DNA from: Lycocorax pyrrhopterus obiensis
Taxonomy: Eukaryota > Chordata > Aves > Passeriformes > Paradisaeidae
Direction: 5' to 3'
Length of the DNA: 64,000 bases
NCBI GenBank assembly: GCA_014706295.1
Contig: JACSVZ010000002.1
Coordinates: forward strand, 53,912,432-53,976,431
Below the pieces are notes generated by a model. That model saw only the letters and a list, made by a program, of their open reading frames with translations. It had not been told where the DNA came from and did not search any database. The stretch's first letter is position 1, and each line of letters opens with the position of its first letter. The position numbers and the translations under genes are program-made. Shown here one piece after another: positions 12,119-23,500 of the stretch.

Positions 12119-15100
12119 TAATAGGCAATTTCATTCAACTAGGTCTTTCATTCTTGGGTGTCTTAGAGGAGAGAGGACTACTTGGGGAGCTTTAAGACTC
12201 TTTAATGGAGGATAACAAAACTTTGTGTGTGCACAGTCCCCTCTCCTGACTCCATGCCACTAAGAAGAAAGCATCATGAACCATGGAAAGCTGCCCCTAA
12301 AAGGCTTATTGCAGCATCTGCTGGAGATCTTCCAAAGACTAATGCTACTCTGCAGTGTAAAGAAATGGTTTGATAACACTCCCTCTTAGCTTGGAGAGAC
12401 AGATAAAGGCAGCAAGAAGAGATTTAATTTACACTTCAGAGGCTCATGGTTGTGTTCTAATAAAGGGGTCTGACTCTGTTAGCTTTTCTTGCTAAAAACT
12501 ATGAAGACTGATAGGCCATGTTAACAATGTTATTATCAGTGGCTCAGGGATGGCATACATATTCTCTGCCTGAGATTTTGCCTAGAGCTATATTAGTCTA
12601 AATAGTCAAGTAATATCCAGACAATTACATTCTAGAGTGGGCTAAAGGAAAAGTGAAACCAGCAGCATTACAAGTCATGAAAGATTAATTTTCTAAATTC
12701 CTATTTCCTAAAATAGATGCAATGGAAATTCTTGCAAGAACCAATTCACATCAAGTGATAACAGGGTGAAATGTTGTTCTCACAGAGAACAAAATGATCC
12801 CGTAAATCTCCAAGTATCTGTGCTAATTTTGAAGTAGCTGCCAAAACCTCTGCAACTTCCTGAACAAACTGTTATTACTTACGGTATGCATGTCCAGTGC
12901 TCATGCAGCTTAACCTGGACATTCCACAGCACAGGAACAAAAAATCTCTCATCACAAATACTCACAGCATTTTTCTGTGTTTGATGAATACTGCAGGTAT
13001 GACAGTAAGAAAAGCACACTATGAACAGAGGTCTCTCAACATGGGAATTCTGTTCCCCTTGTGAGCTGCCTGCCTCCTCCCCTGTGAACTGGTTGAATTT
13101 GTTGGGGTTTTTTTGGTTTGTTTTTTTTTTTAACTTTCTATTTTTTGTTTCCTCTTCCCTCCTGTGCCCATAACAGTTCCTAAAATCATTTTAAAGAAAA
13201 AGTTTTCATTTTCCTCTGTACACTGTATGCAAATATGCGGACCCACTCATGTATCACTTAATGGTGTTTAAATTGGTGATGTTATACCAGTATAAAGGTG
13301 GTGTGAAAGGGCAATTTGGCTCTGTCTAGTCTTCATCTGTTCAAGCTCATACTAGCACACTGAGTTCCAAATAATTAGGAGCTTCTCTCCAGCTGGTGTT
13401 TTGGTAGAAAAGGTGGTTGAGCAACCAGTCTGGATTTTCCTACATCTGAAAGAGTCTGAAGATGCCTTGAACATTACATACACTTTCCTAATATGTTTTC
13501 AGTGACAGCTATAGCACAGCAGTGGGTGGAATGACAAATAGGTATTCTTTGGGAATGAATTGCCACTGTCAGGGTTCAGAGGAGTTCAGATCATTAAATT
13601 TATATTTATTTACTGGTCCTTTTCACTGTTTACCAGGATTTCTCTCCTGCCCAATCCATTTAGCTATACTCAGAGAAGACTTGTTTTGCTGCCAGAGCTC
13701 TCTTTATCTTCTATGAAGTTTGCACGCTGATGTAGGAATACAGTGACTTTGAGTAATATTTTGCACATTCAGGTTTTACTCCCAATCCTGTTCGTGATCT
13801 GCTGTGCCACTTTTCAATGAGTTTTTTGGAGACAGTGTGAAGCACAAAGTTAGTGGTGTGTGTGTATCACGTAACTTAATGTTACTAATTAGATTTATTT
13901 CTTTTTAAACTAAGTGATATAATTCTCTTTAATAGGTTGTGAAGCAACAAATGGATAAGATGTCAAACATGCTCACCTCTCAACCTCTCCTTAATAGTAC
14001 GTTTTAAAAGTGAGAAGGGAATATGAGGGCTGAAAGCATTCAATGGAAAACTTAGCATGCCATTGCAGAGGCTTCTGGATATTATAACTCTATTTCCATT
14101 GGACTTCATTCCAAAAATTCAGGTGGTTTCTGTTAAGAGCTAGAGCATAGTGAAGATTTCTAACTTAATCATCTGAAAGACTATTTTAAAGAATGACTAC
14201 ATTAACAAGTATGACCAGCTTCCTGCTCAGACTAAAAAGAATTTATTCTTTTAATACAACTAACTCCAGAGTTGGATTTTTTCCTGTCTTCTGCCTCCTC
14301 TTGTCTTCATTTCCTTGGGTTTCACACATATACAGTAACAATTAGTTATGACTCAGACCAAGGTGGTTAACACTGTACTATTAATAAAACCTTTCTGGGG
14401 AATTATAAACTACTTTTGCATTCATAGGTAGAAATATTTATCCATGCATTATTCATCAGGAGATGATGAGCTGGATAGGGAAGATTGTATTAGTGTGGAT
14501 AAATTAAGAACAGATGAATACCTCACCTTAAAAATCAAACTGCACATGGATTTCTTTTCTCTTTGGATTCTTTAAAGCGTTCTTTCTCTTTTCTCTCCTC
14601 ATCTCTTTAGTTATTTATATAATTCTTGTTATGCTCTCTCTGCATTTTCAAGCTTCATTCACTTATAGCATTATGGGAGGAAAACTGAAACAAGAAGTAT
14701 CATCATTAAAATCACAATAACAACAGAATTGAAAACAGAGGATATTTTAAATGCTTGATTAAAACAATTCCCAAAATTATTATTTGCACTTCCATCACTT
14801 ATCTGGAGGGAAAACTGACTGTAGTTCATTGCATACTATTCAGACATAAAGAAATGTCAAGAAACTCTTTCCACAAATACAATAGAATACTTCAGTGGAG
14901 CTAACCTAAATTGTTGTCCATAACTGGGGCTCACATAGACCTTGCACATCACATCTTTGAACATACAGAAAAAAAACCTGCACATGAGTTCATATACAAG
15001 TACTGAAATGGCACTCCTTAGATGACAAAGAACCAGTAATACCATAGAGTCACAGAGTGACATTAAACACCAGCTTCAGAACAGTGCAGCTTAGTGGCAG

Positions 15101-15244
15101 AAGAATTTATTTAGACATGTTGTCTCATACACAACAATGACAAAATGGGCATTAATGTAAATGATGCTCAGACCTTACCCCCAAAATGCCACTAGTTGTA
15201 TTAGAACCTGGCCTCAGCAGGGGTTTACAATCATCTTACTAAAA

Positions 15245-15264
15245 ACACACACATACACACACAC
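15245..15264. repeat. CA dinucleotide microsatellite (interrupted)
   Basis: A short CA/AC run broken by a single 'at' step. It is a likely length-variable locus with no gene nearby. Confidence 0.85.
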
Positions 15265-16024
15265 AAGGAAAGACCCCAAAACTTCAAAATCTCAACCAGC
15301 TGAGATAACCTATTAAATAATGTTTAAAAATACATCAAATAGTCATTAGTATGCTGTTTCATTTAATTTTAAATAAAATGGCATTAGTTCTGATGAAAAA
15401 AAGTGGCAATACTTTTCATCAGCAGTAAAATTTCAGTGGGAAAATGGTCTGTGTTTTCAATAAACATTTCAGCACAGTTGCAACTCTCTGCTTTAAATAT
15501 TTGAAATATTGGAGAGGCTTTGCTATTTAAATTATGGATTTCACAAAGGGACCAGGAAATATCTGAACGAAAATTTTTCAATTTTCCAAACATGTCTAGC
15601 TGCCACACTATAAAGAGAAGTTTGCTCACTTTCTGATTTATATATAACTAAAACCCTTCCTTTGTGTACTATTTATGGGGTGGGGTGTATATCTGGAGGG
15701 GGAGGATGACAAGAATGGGATGTTAAGAAGAAATTCTGGCATCACAAGTTTGCAAAAGAAAAAGGAGGTACTGCCCATTTTCAGTCCTTGTTTATTTTCC
15801 TTTCCTTCTCACAACTCAGTTCAAAAAGCAGTGCTTTCCTGCGTGACATCCACTTCAGATTTCTTCAGCAAACTGTGCAACTTAGCATGACACCTTCTTT
15901 TTTTATTTTTAATTTTTAGTGAAAAGGTAAAAAAAAATCCTGTATTGAAACCATGACGTATTTGAAACTGAGTGTTTTTCAGTACAATTTAATGGAAAAA
16001 GTATAGGCTTGATTATTATTAAGC

Positions 16025-16066
16025 TATATATATATAGTTACATACACACACAAGCACATGTACACA
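16025..16066. repeat. Compound TA then CA microsatellite
   Basis: Six uninterrupted TA units (16025-16036) are followed within a few bases by an imperfect CA-rich run (16041-16066). This is a compound dinucleotide repeat, and the TA part could easily unpair. Confidence 0.85.
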
Positions 16067-17190
16067 CCCCTTTCTGTGGCTTGGAACAACTGCAAAGGAC
16101 AGATGGACTTGGGAGGGGTTTCACAAGTACTGCAAAAGGTCTCATGTACTCATTTGTTTACACCAAGTATTTAAAAACACATAAATCAGCCACTTCAGGG
16201 CAAGCAAAGCAAAAAAAAAAGGAGGTGCAAGTAAAACACATTGTCCAGAAAGCTAATGTATCTGCAGTAACATACAATAAATGTGAAGAATATAATCTGC
16301 TGTACCTCATGCTACTCTTTATACCATTTTATCTTCCTTACAGCAATGACTTTATAGGCATCTGAGAAGGAAAGAGATACAGTAACAGGAGTATGAAACT
16401 GGTTTGCAGTCCTAAAAGGCTATAGACAAAGAGTTCCTGTGCTCTTTTGAGGCTTACGTAGAGTCTGTGATTCAACAACAAGAGAAAAGGTTCCTAGAAC
16501 AGTCTTAGCCCATTGTAGCACGCAAGGCTTGACAAGAATTGAATCGTATCAAGTAAAGGACAGAGCTGTGCTGGAGAGTGGGATTACACACACTGAGTGA
16601 CAAATAGCATCTGAAAGCAATAAATATGTTGAGGGGATGTATGAGGAAACTTTAAAGAGACAGCGTTTTCCCTCTCCCCAGAAGCCTTTTAAGCACTGCA
16701 CTGTGTAGGAGGAGACACATGTAATTCCCAGAGAGGCTGGAGGGCTTACAATTCAATGAACAGCTCTCATTTATGTAATCTTTCAAGAACAAAGTTCACT
16801 AGTCAATTCTCAAACTCTTTCCTTCCACTTAGCTCCTGGCAGCCACCCTTGGTCCCTGACTACCCAGTAAGTCCCTGGCAGTAATTGACGCTCCTTGAAG
16901 AAAGCAGTGCTAGCACAAGGACCGGTCTATCTACCTGTTCTGTGCAAACACAAGTATCCTTTCCTTCAGAAAACAGTTCAATTGCCCAGCTCCCATCTTC
17001 TCTCTTTCGTTCTTCTCTCTCCAGATGATTTCTTTTCTGTATTTCTCCTCATTGCTGAGACTGCAAGTCAGCTAATAGAGCTGTAGCATCAGCATTCTCA
17101 GCATTGTACGAAGATGAAATACTTAACATGATGCCTTATCAGGCCTCCTAGACACAGAGACTAGACAGAGTAAAGGAACAAAAGTAGGTA

Positions 17191-17196
17191 TTTATT
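17191..17196 (-). terminator. LTR polyadenylation signal AATAAA
   Basis: Minus-strand AATAAA is about 90 bp downstream of the TATA box. It is followed by a T- and GT-rich stretch ('ttttgttcc' then 'ctgtctagtctctgtg'), the usual layout of a functional poly(A) site at the R/U5 junction. Confidence 0.65.
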
Positions 17197-17284
17197 TGAA
17201 GGGCCTTCAAGGTACACCCTGAGGAGCCAGAGGCTATTGCCAAGATGGACCCCAAGATGGACAACAGGTCACGAGTTTTCTACA

Positions 17285-17294
17285 CTTTTATAAG
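17285..17294 (-). promoter_or_regulatory. LTR TATA box
   Basis: CTTATAAAAG on the minus strand is a good TATA box. It would place transcription start (the U3/R border) near 17255-17265, about 60-70 bp before the polyadenylation signal, a normal R-region size. Confidence 0.65.
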
Positions 17295-17302
17295 TTTTGT
17301 TC

Positions 17303-17310
17303 ATTTGCAT
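17303..17310 (-). promoter_or_regulatory. Octamer element in the LTR U3
   Basis: ATGCAAAT, the consensus site for POU-domain (Oct) factors, lies on the minus strand 8 bp upstream of the LTR TATA box. The arrangement resembles octamer-TATA promoters. Function is inferred only from motif and position. Confidence 0.55.
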
Positions 17311-17566
17311 ATCAGGGTCAATTCTCTAATTAAAACCCCAGTTGAATGATGTAATTCCTCTTAGCTACCCCCCCTTTCAGAGACTCCTTGGTTTACACCC
17401 CTCGGGCTCAGGATGGTCCAGGTGTCCTAGAAGAGCAGTCCGGAGAGGCTTTTTTATGTCTAACTAGCATGAGAGAGCAGAAAGTAACAGGCTACAAGAA
17501 GCTTCAAAGTTGCACACTAAGCAGTACAGAGTTTAAAAAATATAAAAGTTAAAACCTAAGGCATCA

Positions 17567-20500
17567 AACACACCTATCTATTTGAAGATGCTGCACTTCC
17601 AGTGCATACTTGGATTTCTGTGGCAGGATGCTGCACACTCCAGAAAGCAGTTGTTCCATGTGAGACCATCAGAGAACTTTGTGGCAATCCACATATGAAA
17701 ATGCATAAAAGCATATCCTGCTTTTAGCTTGAAGTCAGCAGGGTTTATCTAACCATCAAATTTACAAAGCCATTTTTATATATTTGGTGAAACATTTATG
17801 TGGTCAGTCAAATGTGTAAGTCCATGAAGTAGTGTAGGAAAGGATCTAATTATCCCAGTTAGTGGCTGGATCCATTCTTCTCCCTTTCTGTGGGGAATAG
17901 CTTCCACTAAGCTTGAGTTCCCACACGGTGAATAGAAGAGGCCTGAAAATTTTGCACTTTCACAGTATACTCACTACTGACATTCCTCAGAGCTTCCGAA
18001 TTACAGCCTTCATGTGAAAGCTTTTTGGGGATAAGCTTTTTTTCTTTCTATTCATTTCTGGATAGCTCATTTGAAATTGTGCAAAATCATCTTTCCCCAG
18101 GCAACAAAAATAAATCAATATGCTCTCCACTCCCAATATTTTTGTACAATTCAACAATCCTCCACACTTCTATTGTGTTTTTTCACCAATATAAAAACAC
18201 TTTTCAGTAATGATGCCACTGGTAAGCATTATACTTCTTGCAAGTTTTGCAGCAATATGAATCAAGGCATAGCAAAATTCATGGCATGTTCAGATTCTCA
18301 GGCTGTGTTAGGAGATATTAGGCTTTAACTAACACTGTGCTTGTAGTTCAGCTGAAGCAAGTTTGTGTACTGATGCTAAACATGACCTTAATTTTGCTTA
18401 AATAACAAAAGCAGGGCAAAACTTGCATGCCATGCTGATGTGAATGCAGACAACCTGACAAAACATCATACAACTTCTGTATTTAAACATGGTCTTAATG
18501 GCAAAGCTGTTACAAACCCCAGCAACCCTGGACAACCCTACTCCTTTTCTCTGCATTCAGTCTTTCATATTTCAGCACAGGCCAGATGTAACAAGAGGGA
18601 AGAGCAAAGTTTGTACCGCTGCTGTGCATGATGAATTTGCATAATGTTACAGTATGCTAGACAAAATTATCCATTATTCATTGCAAAGAAATTATCCAGT
18701 CATTCAATATATGCCAACAGTCAGAGCAAAAATATCAGTACCAAAACTTCCTTAATCCAAATCACTATTAACTTCATTATGTTCTGTCACATCTTGAAGA
18801 AGCTGCATTTAATTTAATGAGCTGTTTCTATCCCCTAAATAAAGAATTTTAGCAGCAGCATAACTGTAAGACAACACAGAAGACCCTAAGGCGGTTTCTG
18901 AAAGCTCTTATAACCACTACATTGTACAATACCATTCACTCTCTGCCATTCATTGAGCACTTGTTTATGATATCAGAGCTTTAAAAGGATTCATGCTTGG
19001 GTTCATGTACAAGACAAGATTGTATTGCTTAATATTTAAATGGGAAACATTGCTTTAACAGGAATGGAGGTGCAATATCTTATCTTTCACCTACTTATTT
19101 GTTCTCTGGTTTTCTAAACTTAATGGCTCCTTAAATTTCCTGACCTGGTTTGCTAAGAAACCACAATAGATTGGCCTTCCTTCAGATCTGCATCTGCTGT
19201 CAGTGTCCTCCACTGATGTTACATTCTCAATTTTCCTCCAAATTTTTTAGGCTTTCCTACTTTGTGCTTTCTCTCACTTAGTTTCCTCATAAATTGTTTA
19301 GTTTACCTGCAACTAAACAGCAGTCTGCATATTTAATCACTGCTGCTGAGCCTTCAAAGCAAGACATATGGAGAAAACCCCAAATGAGTGCTACGAAGGT
19401 GCTATTTAGAGAGTGATTGCACAGTATCTGGTAGGCTTGTTACTCTTATGGAAGTACCCTGGCAATAGCAACACTTTATTCAAGTGACAGAAAGAAATTA
19501 AAATCCTGCCTTTCCAGGGACATGCACAGAACACTCCTCATCACGGGTGTCAGCTGCAGTTTTGGTCTCTGACGTATACTGAACAGAATTTAGTAACTGA
19601 TAGGCAGAAGGCAATCTCCACAGACAGAAGGGTTTATGTTCAAATTACACCAATTCATTCTGATAACATCGAAAATACAGGATAGTCAAAGAAGTGTGAT
19701 TCAGTGACATGCAAGCTATAAAAAGGGTCTCTTTCACTCCCATGGAAATGGAATCCAAGTAGCCGAGGTAGCTTATTACCTACCACAAGTCATGTGAAGA
19801 TGCACTTAAGGAGCCCTACATTTATCTGATTTATAGAGGGTTTAGTGAGGGAAATGTTGGGCAAAAAGTAATATGCGATGAGATTCAGGTGCTTAAGTAT
19901 AGCCATCTAGTGTCATTTTAGATACACCCTTCTGTCTGAGACATTTGCGAAATACTTAGAGACATCTGAACAGACACTAAATACTTATACTGAAACACCC
20001 AGAAGTTTATCTCAAAATGTGTAAAATGCAGAGTAATTGGAGGCAGTAGGAAATGAGAAAAACATTTTAAGAATAAACAGAGAGATGCTTAGTTAAGGAG
20101 TCTCCTCTTGCTTCACTGGCTGAGGGCATTGTACGGCCTGGCAGATTAAGGGATTTCTGTTTAGCAGGTTACTAGCTTGAAATCTCTGAAATTACATAAT
20201 GGGTACAAAAAATGGGAACCCACTTACTTTATGCTAAAACTCAAATTATCCTTCAGGTTCATGAGCAAATACTTAGAATTTGCTCATAATAATTCCATTA
20301 CTGTCATGAACGAATTGGTCAGCTGATCACATAAAAAGTCTATTGATCATGATCAGACTCACCAAAACCTCATTTCCAGATGTCAGAACATCTAATTAAA
20401 AAACAAATTAATATGTGTCATTGCCAGCATTATCTCTTTCTGTTCATACTTAACACCAAGAGACAGCTAATTCTTCTTTTAATGTGAACAGAGCAAACGC

Positions 20501-23500
20501 AGGAGAGGCATGAGAAGGATTCACATGGCTGTACATAATAATACCTTGCAGGAATAACAACTATGCTGAAAGCTAGACTTATGACTCTTAGGAAGTTTGG
20601 AGTACAACTTTGGAGCCTGATAAGCAGTGAGTGTGGAACGGAGTAGCTGGAACATTTCACAAGGTAACTGGCATCATGCTGTGGCACAGATGAGGAGGAT
20701 GGACATTAAATGAAAGCAATTAAAAAGCATTGCATTCAAATGTACGACTATTATGCCCACACTGCAGGAGACAGCAGGAGGCAGTGAATCATGCAACATT
20801 TAAATCAACACCCCCTTAAAACAAAATGTATTCAGCTCAACGTGGGTATCTCCAATGGGCTCCAAAAGTTCTGACAATGCGTGGCATGGGTTACTCACAT
20901 CTTGCTCTGCCCATAATGCAGCCACCATTTAGTAAGCAACTTGATTCAGAGGCACAGAGAGTTTCTGATGAATCATAAAATGCTCAGTGTCTGATTTAAG
21001 GCGGTTTTGTCACCACTGTAGATTTTCTAGTACTAATTTTATGTAGAAAAGGGCTTTCGGGGACAAAATGATGATAGGGTTGAGGGGTGATGGGAAGGAA
21101 AAAAAGAGAAAGAAGAAACAAATTCAAGGGTCCTGGAAATTGACAGTGAAAGTTCTGTGGCAGCATCATGTATATTTTCAACATTTTTGCTTTTGTTTTT
21201 TAAAAGAAGTGAATATTGAGGAGACATTAATTAAGTTGTTAAAAACCTGGCAGAATAAATGTGTCAACAAAACTCCTTTCTTAATCACGTTCTACTAAAA
21301 CACTTCGAAGGATTTCTATGGAAACAGTAGGTTGTTACAATGGGAAATACCCAGCATAGCTGAAAATGTCAATCTTCCTTTTAGCAGTGGACTGGCCATA
21401 AAAAGAGATTCAGTGCAGCAAAACTGGTATCGCTTGGAAGTAAAGCCTCGAGTAAGGGAAATACAGCAATGCAGGAACACTTAGAATACAAAACAAAGAA
21501 AGTGACTGCCTTGCTGAGTAGCATTAGCACTACGCTAACAATAAAATATTTAATTACACTGCCTTTTATTTTGGAAGAGTGTATCTGGATGTATTGGGAT
21601 ATAGCACCTATCCGGATACACCAAATTAGTTCTTGCTTCTAATATTTTTTGCACTTGGAGATAACTTCTAGTGACAGAAAAAGAGGGATAGCTCACAGAT
21701 TGCCCATTTTATTGGTTTGTCTTATAACTGATGACACCCCACAGCACTCATGAGCAGCAGTACTGCCTCTGCCTTATCTACTGCCTGCTTATGCCTTCTC
21801 TTGGACCATACCATTTTCAATGTCTTAACCCTTCTATGTGCCTTTCCCAGTGCCCAGAGTACAAGTACTTATATGGATTTTAAAAGAAAACCCTAAAACC
21901 ACACTGTATTCTTTAAAATAGTGTAAACCAAGAAAGAACTGCTCTTGCTCTTTTCAGACGGCCCTCAGTTGTGCACACACCCCTTCCCACGCTCTTCCCA
22001 CACACAGATCCTATGACTGGAATGGTTTCTTCCTAAAGCATGAAATATTGTAAAGGCTCACTTTAAATCTCAGACTGTAAATCTCACCAAAATCTTTAAA
22101 TCTCTAAATTGTCTGAAAAAGAAAATTAGATCTCTTTCTGTACTCTACTTGTTTCACAATAGATGTGAAGAGCATACTGGTCCTTATTACCAACATGCAC
22201 TTCAGTAACTTGGAATAAAGCACGTTCCAAAATGCTTACAAAAATGAAGATTTTTTTCCCTATAATTTACGAAAGGATGCAAGGAAGCACAGAGACATCA
22301 TAAGCATACTTTTTATGACTGCTTTCTTAATTCTGCCTCTGAAATTCTGGATGGCCACTTCTTGCTGGTTTTGCACAAAAACTGGGGTCAAAGGATTCTC
22401 TTGGTGGCAAGCTGCAGTTCGGATAAATGAAGCACTGACTCACTGGTAATATATGGAGTAGAAGCTAATGATCTTGGCTACCATAATGCTGCTGTGTTAG
22501 ATTGGTATCACTGCCTCCTTTACTCATCAAACACATGAACTACTGTCAAATACTAATAAAAATTCACTGTTTTTTCCCATGTTTCTTATTTCCCAAGAAC
22601 AAAATGTATTTCACATATGGACGATGAAATCTGAAGGGCAATGACATAACTTGAATGAAACGTTGCCTGTTGCTTCTGATTGTTATTTGTTGACAAGTCC
22701 ATTTATTTAAGTGTGCCAAAGTAATAACAAGTTGGAATCTAAGATAAGCATTCCAGAACACATTATTGAGGAATGCTGTGGGCAGCATTGTGTTTCATGC
22801 CCTGTGTTGCCTGTTGTATCAGTAATGAGTTCATGACTAAATACGTTTTTGGGCATTTGCCAAACTAATGTGATTGTGAAAGACTGAGGACCGCAAGAAT
22901 GATGGCCTGATACTACAGAGCCCAGCAATGCAGAAGGGCTTTGCTAGACCAGTAGAGGATTTCTCAGTAATCATCTGTAAATTATGCAATTACAGCTGAT
23001 TAGCGTCAAACTCAAGTGGACACAGGGATTGAATCGACACCATACAATCACACTGCACAGAATAAAAGAGCACTCCACTACATTAAAATAGGACTTCAGC
23101 AATAAGGATGACATATCTGCTCCAAAAGTAACTATTTTATGAATGATACTCTTTTTTTCCCTTGTAGTCTCATCTCTCAATCACCTCATACAAAGATTAA
23201 AAAAAAAAAAGCTTGGAATTCATTCCTTACTTTGGAAAAAGTTCCAATGCCCGGATGCTTATGAGGAGACAGAATATCCTGATCCTATAGCATCCGGAAA
23301 AAAAACCCTTCACAAGTACCAGATCCTTGTGAAATTTTTGGGAAGTCTGCCTCTAGTTGCCACTGGGACTATTGGTTTAATTTTCAAAAACAGCTAGTGT
23401 CTTATGCTTGATTTGAAGAGGATGGAAAATTCCTAAGGGACAATACCTTCCAAAAACCCTGCTTCTTTGAGAATGCTTTGAACTGCGTATACCAAGTATG

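Larger units (their letters stand above)
12119..17128. other. Unique AT-rich non-coding DNA
   Basis: No gene is recognised. The longest frame is a 118-codon plus-strand frame (16009-16365) that begins inside TA/CA dinucleotide repeats and has no family resemblance. T-rich low complexity lies at about 13107-13151, and CA- and TA-type microsatellites are listed separately. Confidence 0.6.
17129..17566 (-). mobile_element. Solo LTR of an avian endogenous retrovirus, minus orientation
   Basis: The 438-bp unit starts with TGATGCCTTA (17129-17138) and ends with its exact reverse complement TAAGGCATCA (17557-17566), giving the 5'-TG...CA-3' ends expected of a retroviral LTR. It is flanked by identical 4-bp sequences AACA (17125-17128 and 17567-17570), a target-site duplication of the size typical of class I (gamma-like) elements. 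Orientation is given by promoter parts on the minus strand: octamer ATGCAAAT, TATA box CTTATAAAAG and polyadenylation signal AATAAA, in that order and with plausible spacing. No primer-binding site, gag, pol or env remnant adjoins either end, so this is a solo LTR left by recombination between two LTRs. The intact ends suggest an insertion that is not very old. I cannot name the family without a repeat library. Confidence 0.88.

Noticed and set aside
15034..15062. Possible inverted CR1 terminus ('ccatagagtcacagagtgac')
   Set aside because: Only about 20 bases resemble the CR1 end. The following sequence has none of the downstream CR1 blocks, so chance similarity is as likely.
23143..23397. 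84-codon plus-strand frame preceded by a pyrimidine tract and 'ttgtag', like a splice acceptor
   Set aside because: No donor site that I could pair with it, no protein resemblance, and polypyrimidine-AG sequences are common in AT-rich DNA.
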